DNA of 39,318 nucleotides from Acidimicrobiaceae bacterium (GTDB lineage Bacteria; Actinomycetota; Acidimicrobiia; Acidimicrobiales; RAAP-2), in the NCBI GenBank assembly GCA_025350565.1, contig JANXXO010000033.1, forward strand, positions 1 to 39,318, in the 5' to 3' direction. The translations under genes were made by a program, and so were the position numbers. The notes under the pieces were generated by a model, which was not told the DNA's origin, made no database searches, and saw only the letters and a list, made by a program, of their open reading frames with translations. Positions 26,202 to 34,507 of this stretch are shown here, in pieces (positions within the stretch are counted from its first letter, which is position 1; each line of letters begins with the position of its first letter).

Positions 26202-26217
26202 ATGACCTTTGGCCCTA
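26202..26217. promoter_or_regulatory. DosR/DevR-like box 2 (weaker)
   Basis: ATGACCTTTGGCCCTA resembles the GGGACCTTTGGCCC-type DosR site, with two mismatches at the 5' end. It sits immediately upstream of a TTGGCC -35 candidate, the usual place for an activator contacting RNA polymerase. Confidence 0.4.
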
Positions 26218-26223
26218 CGGCCG

Positions 26224-26252
26224 TTGGCCACCTCGACGCGAGACTGGATAAG
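26224..26252 (+). promoter_or_regulatory. Candidate promoter of the secreted-protein gene
   Basis: TTGGCC (26224-26229), 17 bases, GATAAG (26247-26252). This would start transcription near 26259 and leave a leader of about 29 bases with a GAGAGG ribosome-binding site before the ATG at 26288. The -35 match is poor, as expected for an activator-dependent promoter. Confidence 0.4.
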
Positions 26253-26287
26253 GAGCGAATAAGAAATCACTCCCGAGAGGTGGAGAC

Positions 26288-26965
26288 ATGAAGTCACTTA
26301 AGTTCACAGGCGTTGCGGGGGTGGTCGCTCTAGTGACCCTGGTCGGAATGTCCTCATCGCTGGGCGCGAGCGCCGCCACGACGTCGGCGTCGACGCATCA
26401 GGTCGCACTGAGCGCCAAGGTCGCGGCCAAGAAGACCATTCTTTGCTACAAGGGAACGGCCGTCAAGCGCGTAGTCGCCGTGAAGCCGCTCTGCCCCAAG
26501 GGCTGGACGACCAAGAAGCCGGCCACGGCCAAGACCGTGGCCTTTTCGGGGACTTACCGAGGCACCATTGCCATGCTCTGGAGTTCGAGTGCCGTCAAGG
26601 TGACCTCGCTGTCGGGTACCGGATCTGGCGCCGACCTCGGTTTCGCGGCGGTGTCCGGCACGGGCGCCGCCAGTCCGTCGGCCAGCTGTGACCCAATTAA
26701 CGGCGTGGGCGTCTTAACGGGTGGTGGCAACACGCTGCACCTCAAGCTGACGACCGCCAGCAAGGGCTGCGCCGCTGATTCGGCCGCACCGACCACCGTC
26801 ACCGTCAGCGGCAGCGCGGTCGTGACGAGTGGCACGGGCAAGTTCGCCGGCGCGACGGGGACCTTGAAGGTGCTCGGCACGTTCTCGATCAAGTCAACTA
26901 CCGCGGGTTCGAACGAGTCCGACTCCTTTAGCGCGACGCTTTCGGGCGCTCTCAAAGTCAAGTAG
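26288..26965 (+). CDS. Secreted protein with a Cys-containing linker motif and a Ser/Thr/Gly-rich domain
   Basis: A 225-residue protein with a clear signal peptide (hydrophobic core about 8-22, likely cut after ASA near residue 29). A Lys-rich linker follows with two cysteines (C53, C69) in the pattern LCYKG...VKPLCPKGW, a motif I associate with acidimicrobial secreted proteins. Residues about 85-225 form a beta-rich Gly/Ser/Thr domain with two further cysteines, probably a second disulphide. I do not recognise a catalytic family. Two DosR-like boxes upstream suggest low-oxygen or redox control. A strong hairpin follows the stop. Confidence 0.82.
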   Translation: MKSLKFTGVAGVVALVTLVGMSSSLGASAATTSASTHQVALSAKVAAKKTILCYKGTAVKRVVAVKPLCPKGWTTKKPATAKTVAFSGTYRGTIAMLWSSSAVKVTSLSGTGSGADLGFAAVSGTGAASPSASCDPINGVGVLTGGGNTLHLKLTTASKGCAADSAAPTTVTVSGSAVVTSGTGKFAGATGTLKVLGTFSIKSTTAGSNESDSFSATLSGALKVK

Positions 26966-26992
26966 TTCCTTCGTCGCCGCGTAGCGACATCG

Positions 26993-27039
26993 ACACCAAC
27001 GCCTCGAACGGGACAGCATCCGGTTCGAGGCGTCGGTGT
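26993..27039. terminator. Hairpin terminator between convergent genes
   Basis: Arms 26993-27009 and 27023-27039 pair over 17 positions with one mismatch, around a 13-base loop. There is no T-tract. It lies between the stop codons of the secreted-protein gene (+) and the MMPL gene (-), so it can serve both directions. Confidence 0.75.
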
Positions 27040-27060
27040 TGTGCGAGCGATGGGGTTGCT

Positions 27061-29163
27061 CTACCGCCGCGACGGCAGCCACCAATTCCACTCACCGAGC
27101 AGCGACATCACGCTCGGCAACAACAGCCCGCGAACGATGGTCGCGTCGACCAGCACCCCCGCGCCGAGGCCCACGCCCAGTTCTTGCAGACCGGCGACGT
27201 GACCAACGATCAGCCCACTGAGTGCCGCAACCATGATGATCGCGGCGCCCGACACGACTCCGCCGGTCGTGGCGAGGCCGGCCACGATGGCGTCGCGCGA
27301 ACTCATGCCCGCGTCGCGGGCTTCGCGCATCCGCGACACGATGAAGACCTCGTAGTCCATGGAAAGTCCGAAGAGCGTGGCGAAGAGGAAGATCGGCACC
27401 CACCCTTCGATTTGGCTCACGTGGTAGGTACCGAGGATCGATGAACCGACGCCAAAACGGAACACCACCACCAGGAGTCCGTAGGCCACGGCGACCGAGA
27501 TGAGGTCCATCAATACAGCCAGCAACGGCAGGAACAGCGAACGAAAGGCCCGCACAAGGATCAGGTAGGCCAAGGCCAAGGCCAGGGCCACGAGCCAGGG
27601 AAAGGCGCCGTACACCGAGCCCAGGAAATCCACGCCCTGCGCCGATGCACCGCCCAAATAGATTGTGGTGGACGAGGGAAAGGCTGTGTGCGCCAGGTAG
27701 TCGTCGCGTAGTTCGCGCACGAAGGCCTGAGACGCCTCGGCCCCGAATTCGTGGCGGCCCAGGACAAGGATCTGCTCATAACGACCCGACGAGTCCACGA
27801 ACGGTGGTTTCGAGTCGATGGCCACGGCGAAGACCTCGGCGTCGCGCAAAATGGACTTGGCGAGTCGTAACCGGTCGGCTGCGTAGGGCGCAGTGTTGGC
27901 GAGGTGGGTCGCGCCGAAGTCGAGGACAATCTCGTTGGGAGTGATCAGCCCCGGACCGATGCGGTCGGTGATGAGGGTGAGGGCCTTCGTCGACGCGAGG
28001 TCGTGGGGCACCGCCACGACGGACCCCGGCGTCAACTGCAGCCAGAAGATCGACGTGGCGCCGAGAGCGAGCAGCGCCACCGCGGCGCTCGCCACGACCA
28101 TCGGTCGACGCATCACGGTGCGCGTAATTCGTTCCCACCGCGATCCGTGCGGGCCTTGGCGGGCAAAGAGTCCGGGAGGGCCAAACGAGACCACCCCGCG
28201 GCGACCGAGGTACGAGAACAGTGCGGGCTGCAACGTCACGGCGGCCGCGACGGCCACCACCGGCACGACCACCCCGGCGGCGCCGAGGGAACGAACGAAC
28301 GGGACCGGTACGAGGAGCAAGGTCGCGACCCCGATGGCCACGGTAATGCCCGACAACACGATGGTGCGTCCCGCCGTGGCCATGGTGCGCACAATCGCCT
28401 CCTCGACGCTCACCGCGGGATCGGCGAGCTCGAAGCGAAAGCGGTGCACCATCAACAGCGAGTAGTCGATGGCCAGCCCCAAGCCAATGAGTTCAATGAC
28501 GTTGGGTATGTAGAGCACCATCAAAAAGTGGTGCGCGAGCACGTAGACCACGAAGAGTGCGGCACACGAGGTGACCCCGGCGACGACGAAGGGCACGAGG
28601 ACCGCCCAGCAGAGTCCGAGCATGACGACGAGTAAGAGCAACGCCAGCGCCACGGCCAGGAGCTGGCCCCGCCGTAAGTCGTGGCCGAGCACCGGGGCGA
28701 TGTCGTGATTGATCGCCGGGGCCCCCGTCACCAACGCCCCCACGAGACCGGTCGATCGAAGCGACGCACGAAGATGGTCGGTCTGGTCAGAGGCGTGCAC
28801 GAGGTTGAGCGAGGTGCCTACCTCGGCGTAGAGTACGCCACCGATGGCCCTCTCTTCAATGACGTGGCCCGAGGGCACCGTGTCCGCCGCCACGGCGATG
28901 TCGCGCTCGCGCTGCGCTATCACACTCGCGCTGGATCCTCGAAACGGGACGACCACGGTGAAGGTCCCTTCTACGTTCTCGCCGAACTGCTTGGCCAGTA
29001 CGGCGTTGGCCTTCGCCGAGCCTGAACCGGGCACGACCAATGAAGTCGTCAAGAGATTCGGCAACCGGGTCGCCGCAACGAGGCCAAGCACGACGACCAC
29101 AATCCAAAGGGCGATAACCAGCGCGCGAAAACGGATCACCGTGCGAGTCCAGCGAGCGAGCAT
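27061..29163 (-). CDS. MMPL/RND-family transporter
   Basis: Large inner-membrane exporter of the MMPL group, which in mycobacteria moves lipids; the substrate is unknown here. The 700-residue protein has two repeats, each one helix, an extracytoplasmic domain and five helices. The proton-relay Asp-Tyr pairs are present in both halves: GLGLAIDYSLLMVHRFR and FGLSMDYEVFIVSRMRE. Length is at the short end, similar to the smaller MMPL proteins. TAGGCT lies seven bases before the ATG at 29163, suggesting a leaderless mRNA. The malic enzyme gene ends 40 bases upstream. Confidence 0.93.
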   Translation of the reverse strand: MLARWTRTVIRFRALVIALWIVVVVLGLVAATRLPNLLTTSLVVPGSGSAKANAVLAKQFGENVEGTFTVVVPFRGSSASVIAQRERDIAVAADTVPSGHVIEERAIGGVLYAEVGTSLNLVHASDQTDHLRASLRSTGLVGALVTGAPAINHDIAPVLGHDLRRGQLLAVALALLLLVVMLGLCWAVLVPFVVAGVTSCAALFVVYVLAHHFLMVLYIPNVIELIGLGLAIDYSLLMVHRFRFELADPAVSVEEAIVRTMATAGRTIVLSGITVAIGVATLLLVPVPFVRSLGAAGVVVPVVAVAAAVTLQPALFSYLGRRGVVSFGPPGLFARQGPHGSRWERITRTVMRRPMVVASAAVALLALGATSIFWLQLTPGSVVAVPHDLASTKALTLITDRIGPGLITPNEIVLDFGATHLANTAPYAADRLRLAKSILRDAEVFAVAIDSKPPFVDSSGRYEQILVLGRHEFGAEASQAFVRELRDDYLAHTAFPSSTTIYLGGASAQGVDFLGSVYGAFPWLVALALALAYLILVRAFRSLFLPLLAVLMDLISVAVAYGLLVVVFRFGVGSSILGTYHVSQIEGWVPIFLFATLFGLSMDYEVFIVSRMREARDAGMSSRDAIVAGLATTGGVVSGAAIIMVAALSGLIVGHVAGLQELGVGLGAGVLVDATIVRGLLLPSVMSLLGEWNWWLPSRR

Positions 29164-29170
29164 TGGCCCA

Positions 29171-29176
29171 AGCCTA
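29171..29176 (-). promoter_or_regulatory. Candidate -10 element for the leaderless MMPL gene
   Basis: Minus-strand TAGGCT, then seven bases and the ATG at 29163. The hexamer is identical to that before relA. Confidence 0.45.
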
Positions 29177-29203
29177 CGGACGAGCGGCGCCGGCCTCGCG
29201 GCG

Positions 29204-30592
29204 TCAGCGCTGCGTTTGTAGAACCAGCCGTTCCACTGCGTTGGTGACGGCGGTCACCACCAGAGCGTTAAAGACCGTCGGCACGATGTAGTCGGGCGAC
29301 AGTTCGCCCGCGGTCACCACGTCGGCGATAGCGCAACCGGCGGCGATCTCGATCTCCTCGGTGACCTGCTTGGCGCCCGCATTGAGCATGCCGCGAAAGA
29401 TGCCCGGGAAGGCGAGGACATTATTGATCTGATTCGGCTCGTCACTTCGACCGGTCGCCACGACCGCCGCGTAGCGGCGCGCAATGACGGGATCGATTTC
29501 GGGGTCGGGGTTGGCTAGGGCGAAAACTATGGAGTTCGGTGCCATTAACTTGATCTGCTCTTCGCTCACCAGGTTGGGACCGGACACACCAATGAAGACG
29601 TCGGAGCCGCGAAGTGCGTTATCGAGCGCGCCGGTGCATTTACCCTTATTCGTGTTCGCCGCCAGCCACCGTCGATCGCTGTCGAGCGCTTCGTCGTCCG
29701 GTGAGATGACGCCCTTGCGGTTCACGCCAATGATGTCGCCCACACCCTCTTTCAGCAACAACTTACTGATGGCCACGCCGGCGGCGCCCACGCCCAACAC
29801 CACCACGCGAACGTCCTTCATCTCTTTGCCGACCACGCGAAGCGCGTTGCGCAACGCCGCAAAGACCACGATGGCGGTGCCGTGCTGATCGTCGTGGAAG
29901 ACCGGGATGTCCAACAGGTCCCTCAGTCGTCGTTCGATCTCGAAGCAGCGAGGCGCCGAGATGTCTTCTAGGTTGATGCCGCCATAGACGGGCGCAATGC
30001 ATTGCACGATGCGCACGATTTCGTCGACGTCTTGGGTGGCGAGACAGACCGGCCATGCGTCGATACCGGCGAAGCGTTTGAAGAGCAGGGCCTTACCTTC
30101 CATGACCGGTAGCGCCGCCTCCGGTCCGATGTTGCCGAGCCCGAGGACGGCCGATCCGTCGGTGACGACCGCGACGGTGTTGCGCTTGATCGTCAACTTC
30201 CTCGCCGCCGAGGGATCCTTCGCGATAGCCATCGAGATTCGCGCCACGCCCGGGGTGTACGCCATGGAGAGATCGTCGCGCGTTTTGAGGGGCACTTTCG
30301 GTTCGACCGAAATCGTGCCGCCCAAGTGCATAAGGAAAGTCCGGTCACTCATGGCGATGACGCGAGCGCCGTCGACCACTTCGACGGCCGCGCGCAACAG
30401 TTCGGAGTGGCCCTCGTCAACGGCATTGCAGGTGAGGTCAATCGTCATGGCGCCGGTATTCGGGTCCACCACGTCGAGCGCGGTCACCGCTCCCCCGGCG
30501 TCGCCGACGGCCGTCGTCACGGCGCCAATTTGGGAGTGGCTGTCGAGCGACACTCGCATCGTCACGGAATAGGAGGCACTTGGAACACTCAT
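29204..30592 (-). CDS. NAD(P)-dependent malic enzyme with N-terminal ACT domain
   Basis: Oxidatively decarboxylates malate to pyruvate. The 462-residue protein starts with an ACT-like regulatory domain (about 8-85, [20 protein letters not shown]), then the malic enzyme core with the catalytic Tyr in AYTPGVAR, the Lys region [20 protein letters not shown], the metal site [10 protein letters not shown] and the Rossmann motif [18 protein letters not shown] use the ATG at 30592; the frame is open 23 codons further up but there is no support for it. The ACT domain implies control by a small ligand, probably an amino acid. Confidence 0.93.
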   Translation of the reverse strand: MSVPSASYSVTMRVSLDSHSQIGAVTTAVGDAGGAVTALDVVDPNTGAMTIDLTCNAVDEGHSELLRAAVEVVDGARVIAMSDRTFLMHLGGTISVEPKVPLKTRDDLSMAYTPGVARISMAIAKDPSAARKLTIKRNTVAVVTDGSAVLGLGNIGPEAALPVMEGKALLFKRFAGIDAWPVCLATQDVDEIVRIVQCIAPVYGGINLEDISAPRCFEIERRLRDLLDIPVFHDDQHGTAIVVFAALRNALRVVGKEMKDVRVVVLGVGAAGVAISKLLLKEGVGDIIGVNRKGVISPDDEALDSDRRWLAANTNKGKCTGALDNALRGSDVFIGVSGPNLVSEEQIKLMAPNSIVFALANPDPEIDPVIARRYAAVVATGRSDEPNQINNVLAFPGIFRGMLNAGAKQVTEEIEIAAGCAIADVVTAGELSPDYIVPTVFNALVVTAVTNAVERLVLQTQR

Positions 30593-30765
30593 GAAACGCA
30601 CTTTCTGTGGTGGCGCCGCGTCAACACTCGTGAGTGGGACGAACCATCGCTCGCGGCCCATTCACCAATGCTACGACGGGCAACGCCGTCCAGCGGACCC
30701 CGACGTCTGGACACAGTAGCGCAGCACCGAGGTATCCTTGAACAAACGAGTACGAAGGAGATTTC

Positions 30766-31038
30766 ATGGGATTCATGGACAAGGTGAAGGAGTCGGCGGC
30801 CGCCGCGACGGCGGTCGCCAAAGACGCAGCCGCCAAGGGCCAGGCCAAGGTTGGCGAAGTGCAGGCCAAGCGCGGTGCCGACAGCGTGTTGCGCCAGTTG
30901 GGCTTAGCGGCCTATCTGCAGACCCAGAATCGCGCTCCGTCGACGGTCGAAAGCGACATCGAGAAGTACGTCGAGGCCATCAAGGAATACGAGTCCGAAC
31001 ACGGCGAACTGAGCGCTGACGAGTCACCGAGCGCGTAA
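30766..31038 (+). CDS. Small Ala/Lys-rich helical hypothetical protein
   Basis: A 90-residue soluble protein starting MGFMDKVKESAAAATAVAKD, with an amphipathic Ala/Lys-rich helix for the first 35 residues and a more ordinary charged second half (LAAYLQTQNRAPSTVESDIE). The ATG follows a strong GAAGGAGA ribosome-binding site, and TATCCT at 30733-30738 is a plausible -10 element. Short proteins of this look are common in Actinobacteria; I do not know a function. Confidence 0.78.
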   Translation: MGFMDKVKESAAAATAVAKDAAAKGQAKVGEVQAKRGADSVLRQLGLAAYLQTQNRAPSTVESDIEKYVEAIKEYESEHGELSADESPSA

Positions 31039-31058
31039 CGCTCTGCACCGCGGGACCG

Positions 31059-32027
31059 CTACGGAATGAGTACGACGCGCCCGAACGCCTGACGGCTTTC
31101 AATGTAGGCGTGCGCCTCTTCGGCCTCAGCGAGCGCGAAGCGCTTATCGATGACGACGCGGAGCGTTCCGCACGCGACGTCGTCCAATATCGTCGAGATC
31201 ATGGCGTGCGCGCGACTGCCGACGAAGAGCTCTGGTCCGAGGAAGTAACCAATCAGCGACTGATTCTGCGTGCCGAGTCCCGAAGTATCGAGTTGCAGTG
31301 GCTCTTCTCGTCCGGCGTTGCCGAAGGTCACGCAGCGACCCCGGTAGGCCAATGCGCCGAGGCTCTTTTGCAAATTTGAACCACCGACGGAGTCGAGAAT
31401 CACGTCGGCGCCACGATTCTTCGTCAGCGCGCGTACTTCGGTGACGAAGTCGTTTTCGAGATAGTTGATGCCGTCGTCCAATCCGAACTCGCGTAATCGT
31501 TCGAGACGTTCGTCGCTCGACGCCGTGGCCATGACGCGCGCGCCTGCTTGCTTGGCGATCTGAATGGCCGCGAGCCCCACGCCACCCGCGCCGGCGTGAA
31601 TAAGGGCCACTTCGCCCTCTCGCAGTTGGCCAAACTCGTGCAGCCCGTCGTGGGCGGTGCCGTAGGCCACGGGGACGCAGGCGCCGACCTCGGTTGAGAC
31701 CTCGTCGGGGAGGACCCACGTCGTGAGCGGATGGGCCACCCGTCGTTCGGCGTGGGAACCGTGAAAGGCCAACGAGACGACTCGGTCGCCGACGGCGAAT
31801 CCCGAGACCTCCGACCCGACACTCACGACCGTCCCGGCGTTTTGGTATCCCACGATATGAGGAACCGTGACGAGCGGGCCGCCCAGGCGATTAAGGGTGT
31901 CGCCCCCTTCGATACTCACCACTTCGACCTGCACGAGCATCTCACCCGGTCCGTGCTCGGGGTCAGCGACCTCTTCGTAGCGAAAGACGCTGGGTCCACC
32001 GTTCTCGTAGTACACCGCTGCTTTCAT
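31059..32027 (-). CDS. Zinc-independent alcohol dehydrogenase/quinone oxidoreductase (MDR superfamily)
   Basis: An NADPH-dependent medium-chain reductase of 322 residues. It has the GroES-like N-terminal domain (MKAAVYYENGGPSVFRYEEV), an NADP-binding fold with HAGAGGVGLAAIQIAKQAGA, RVMATASSDERL, and DVILDSVGGSNL. Catalytic-zinc ligands are absent, as in quinone oxidoreductases. The start is set by the GGAGG site before ATG 32027; a longer open frame upstream overlaps the divergent monooxygenase region. It diverges from that gene. Substrate unknown. Confidence 0.9.
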   Translation of the reverse strand: MKAAVYYENGGPSVFRYEEVADPEHGPGEMLVQVEVVSIEGGDTLNRLGGPLVTVPHIVGYQNAGTVVSVGSEVSGFAVGDRVVSLAFHGSHAERRVAHPLTTWVLPDEVSTEVGACVPVAYGTAHDGLHEFGQLREGEVALIHAGAGGVGLAAIQIAKQAGARVMATASSDERLERLREFGLDDGINYLENDFVTEVRALTKNRGADVILDSVGGSNLQKSLGALAYRGRCVTFGNAGREEPLQLDTSGLGTQNQSLIGYFLGPELFVGSRAHAMISTILDDVACGTLRVVIDKRFALAEAEEAHAYIESRQAFGRVVLIP

Positions 32028-32198
32028 TGCGACCTCCACGTCATGCACTGACCCTCGACAGTAACCCGAGCGCCCAATGCAGTGAGGTTTCTGTCGGGGC
32101 ACGTCCGGGCCTCGTTCATCCAAAGACCCGAGGGCGTCTATCCTCCAAATGAAGAAGGTTCGTTGTGGGGTCGCGGAACCGTTCGTCGGGGAGACATT

Positions 32199-33701
32199 GT
32201 GAGCGCGTTAATCGAAGAGGAACTCGCACCTGACGAAACGATCGAACAGTTCGACGTCGTCATCGTGGGCGCCGGCATCTCAGGCATCGGGTCGGCCTAT
32301 CACTTAAAGAGCCAAAGTCCCGAGCGCAGTTACGTACTGCTCGAAGCAATGGACACTTTCGGCGGTACGTGGCACACGCATCGCTATCCGGGTATCCGCT
32401 CCGACAGTGATCTCTACACTTTCGGGTACCGCTTTAAACCTTGGACCAGTGCGCCCATCGCGACGGCGGCCGAGATTCAGAAGTACTTGAGCGACGTAAT
32501 TGATGAAAACAATTTCGGGCCCCATTTTCGCTACGGCCACCACATCGACGCCGCCTCGTGGTCGACTACCGACCGGCGCTGGACCGTCACGGCCACCCGC
32601 AAAGACTCGGGCGATGAAGTGAAGATCTACGCAAACTTTCTCTGGATGTGCCAGGGCTACTACCGCCACGCGGAGGGCTACACCCCCGAGTGGCCCGGCA
32701 TGGATGAATATGAAGGTGAGATCGTCCATCCCCAGGCGTGGCCCCAGGACCTCGACTACCGCGACAAGGAAGTCATCGTCATTGGTTCCGGCGCCACCTC
32801 GGCCACGCTGGTGCCAGCGATTGCCGACGAGGTGGCTCACGTGACCGTGTTGCAACGTTCTCCGACGTACTACTTCACCGGCGAGAATCGCAACCTCCTG
32901 GCCGATCACCTCCGCGAATTGGAGGTTCCCGAAGAGTGGGTCCACGACATCGTGCGACGCGAGAACCTCTTCAATCTTCGCGCGCTGACGCAGTTGTCAA
33001 CGGAAGAGCCGCAGTTCACGAAGGACGCGCTCATCGATCTCGTGCGAGCCGCTCTCCCGACCGGCTTTGACGTCGACAAACACTTCACGCCCAGTTATAT
33101 GCCGTGGCGACAACGGATTGCCTTTCTTCCCGACGGCGACCTCTTCAAGGCCATCAGCTCTGGTCAGGCCAGCATCGTGACTGATGAGATAGAGACGTTC
33201 ACCTCCGAAGGTGTCAGGTTGAAGTCCGGAGAAGAACTCACGGCCGACATCATTGTGACGGCGACCGGCTTCCACTTGAGCGTGCTCGGCGACATCTCGT
33301 TCTCCATCGACGGCGAGCCACTTGACTTCGCCTCCACCGTGACGTACCGGGGCATGATGTTCACCGGCGTCCCGAATCTGGTGTGGGTCTTTGGCTACTT
33401 CCGAGCGAGTTGGACACTTCGCGTCGACATCGTCAGCGACTTCGTCTGTCGCCTATTGCGCCACATGGATGAGCTGGGCGTGGCGAGCGTGACGCCCCGA
33501 CTGCGCGCGCACGAACGCGACGAGGTCATGCTCGACTGGATCGACACCGAGTACTTCAATCCCAACTACTTGCTGCGATCACTGCACTTGATGCCCAAAC
33601 GACTGGACGATCCAGCGTGGCGTCACACGCAGGACTACTGGGCCGAACGAGACGAACTGCCTCTGGTCGACCTCGACGACGGCTGCCTCATCTACGAGTG
33701 A
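32199..33701 (+). CDS. Flavin-containing monooxygenase, Baeyer-Villiger type
   Basis: FAD/NADPH enzyme predicted to insert oxygen into ketones or oxidise S/N atoms. The 500-residue protein has the FAD motif GAGISGIG, the GGTW segment FGGTWHTHRYPGIRSDSD, a variant of the Baeyer-Villiger fingerprint (YEGEIVHPQAWP, Tyr in place of Phe), the NADP motif GSGATSATL and the ATGF box IIVTATGF. It looks like the EtaA/EthA class. I chose GTG 32199, preceded by GGGGAGA, rather than the ATG at 32082, whose extra 39 residues have no family resemblance. TATCCT at about 32140 may be its -10 element. It diverges from the quinone oxidoreductase-type gene. Confidence 0.9.
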   Translation: MSALIEEELAPDETIEQFDVVIVGAGISGIGSAYHLKSQSPERSYVLLEAMDTFGGTWHTHRYPGIRSDSDLYTFGYRFKPWTSAPIATAAEIQKYLSDVIDENNFGPHFRYGHHIDAASWSTTDRRWTVTATRKDSGDEVKIYANFLWMCQGYYRHAEGYTPEWPGMDEYEGEIVHPQAWPQDLDYRDKEVIVIGSGATSATLVPAIADEVAHVTVLQRSPTYYFTGENRNLLADHLRELEVPEEWVHDIVRRENLFNLRALTQLSTEEPQFTKDALIDLVRAALPTGFDVDKHFTPSYMPWRQRIAFLPDGDLFKAISSGQASIVTDEIETFTSEGVRLKSGEELTADIIVTATGFHLSVLGDISFSIDGEPLDFASTVTYRGMMFTGVPNLVWVFGYFRASWTLRVDIVSDFVCRLLRHMDELGVASVTPRLRAHERDEVMLDWIDTEYFNPNYLLRSLHLMPKRLDDPAWRHTQDYWAERDELPLVDLDDGCLIYE

Positions 33702-33730
33702 ACTCGTCACCCGATTCTTTCTAATTTCAG

Positions 33731-33760
33731 TTGCTTCTTACGTAAGCATTCGCTTACACT
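33731..33760 (+). promoter_or_regulatory. Promoter of the arsR operon
   Basis: TTGCTT (33731-33736), 18 bases, TACACT (33755-33760). Transcription would begin about seven bases on, at the second of the two adjacent ATG codons (33767), and there is no ribosome-binding site, so the message may be leaderless. The spacer is filled by the operator. Confidence 0.5.
33737..33757. promoter_or_regulatory. Operator-like overlapping palindromes upstream of arsR
   Basis: CTTACGTAAG (33737-33746) is a perfect palindrome, and GTAAGC-ATTC-GCTTAC (33742-33757) is a perfect 6-4-6 inverted repeat sharing its half. Three copies of the CTTAC/GTAAG half-site lie between the -35 and -10 hexamers, an ideal place for repression by the adjacent ArsR protein. 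Confidence 0.65.
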
Positions 33761-33763
33761 CCA

Positions 33764-34078
33764 ATGATGGACATCGCCCTAAAGGCCATTGCCGATCCCC
33801 GGCGACGCGAGATCCTTCGTCTGGTGTCCCTTTCGGAACTCCCGGCGACCGACATTGCCTCGCACTTCAGTGATGTCAGCCGGTCCGCCATCTCCCAGCA
33901 TCTGGGCGTACTTCGAAGTGCCAATCTCGTTCGCGAGCGTCGAGATGGGAATCGCCGTCTGTACCGCGTGAACGATGAGGAAATGGCTCGGTTGCGGATC
34001 TTTCTGGATCAGTACTGGTCTGGTGGGCTGGACCGTCTAAAGACGGCTGCGGAAGCGGCCGAGAAGAGGAAGAAATAA
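33764..34078 (+). CDS. ArsR-family transcriptional repressor
   Basis: A 104-residue winged-helix regulator. It shows IADPRRREILRLVSLSEL, the recognition helix SRSAISQHLGVLRSANLV and the wing RERRDGNRRLYRVN. No metal-binding Cys cluster is present, so it is unlikely to be an arsenic or metal sensor; this subgroup usually accompanies SRPBCC proteins. The first ATG (33764) is given, but 33767 is equally possible and better fits a leaderless start. Its stop shares a base with the SRPBCC start (TAATG). Confidence 0.92.
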   Translation: MMDIALKAIADPRRREILRLVSLSELPATDIASHFSDVSRSAISQHLGVLRSANLVRERRDGNRRLYRVNDEEMARLRIFLDQYWSGGLDRLKTAAEAAEKRKK

Positions 34079-34491
34079 TGGCTGAACTTGTGCAAGAGGT
34101 CGTCATCGCGGCCGAACCATCCACCATCTTTGCGTTGCTCACCGATCCAGAACAACAGGCGTGGTGGGGCACCAACGCGGAGCTGGATCCCCGCCCGGGC
34201 GGGATCTACAAGATCCTCGTACTCGACGCCCATCCTTCGCGGGGTGAGTTCATCGAGGTGATTACCAACGAGAAGATTGTCTTCACTTTCGGGTGGGATC
34301 AACCCGACCACCCGATTCCGGCCGGATCCACAAAGGTGGCTATCACGCTCACGCCCGACGGGAATGTCACGCGAGTGCGTCTCGTCCACAGCGGACTGCC
34401 CGAGGACGCGGTGAGCGATCACCGCAAGGGCTGGACACGATTCCTCGAGCAGCTGACGGACGAAGCCACGGCCGTGCAGTCGCGCGCCTAA
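34078..34491 (+). CDS. SRPBCC (AHSA1/START-like) domain protein
   Basis: A 137-residue small-ligand-binding fold: VIAAEPSTIFALLTDPEQQA, then WWGTNAELDPRPGGIYKI and VHSGLPEDAVSDHRKGWTRF. Such proteins are commonly the partner of an ArsR-type regulator in two-gene operons and bind hydrophobic ligands; no enzyme activity can be assigned. AGAGGAAG inside the end of arsR is the ribosome-binding site. Co-regulation with arsR is implied by the one-base overlap. Confidence 0.9.
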   Translation: MAELVQEVVIAAEPSTIFALLTDPEQQAWWGTNAELDPRPGGIYKILVLDAHPSRGEFIEVITNEKIVFTFGWDQPDHPIPAGSTKVAITLTPDGNVTRVRLVHSGLPEDAVSDHRKGWTRFLEQLTDEATAVQSRA

Positions 34492-34507
34492 CGAGAGTGC
34501 GCCGATC

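Noticed and set aside
26214..26232. A third DosR-like box (ACGGCCGTTGGCCAC)
   Set aside because: Too many mismatches to the consensus; it overlaps the -35 candidate and is probably chance similarity.
32082..32198. A longer N-terminus for the flavin monooxygenase from ATG 32082
   Set aside because: No ribosome-binding site and no family similarity; GTG 32199 has GGGGAGA and starts just before the FAD motif.
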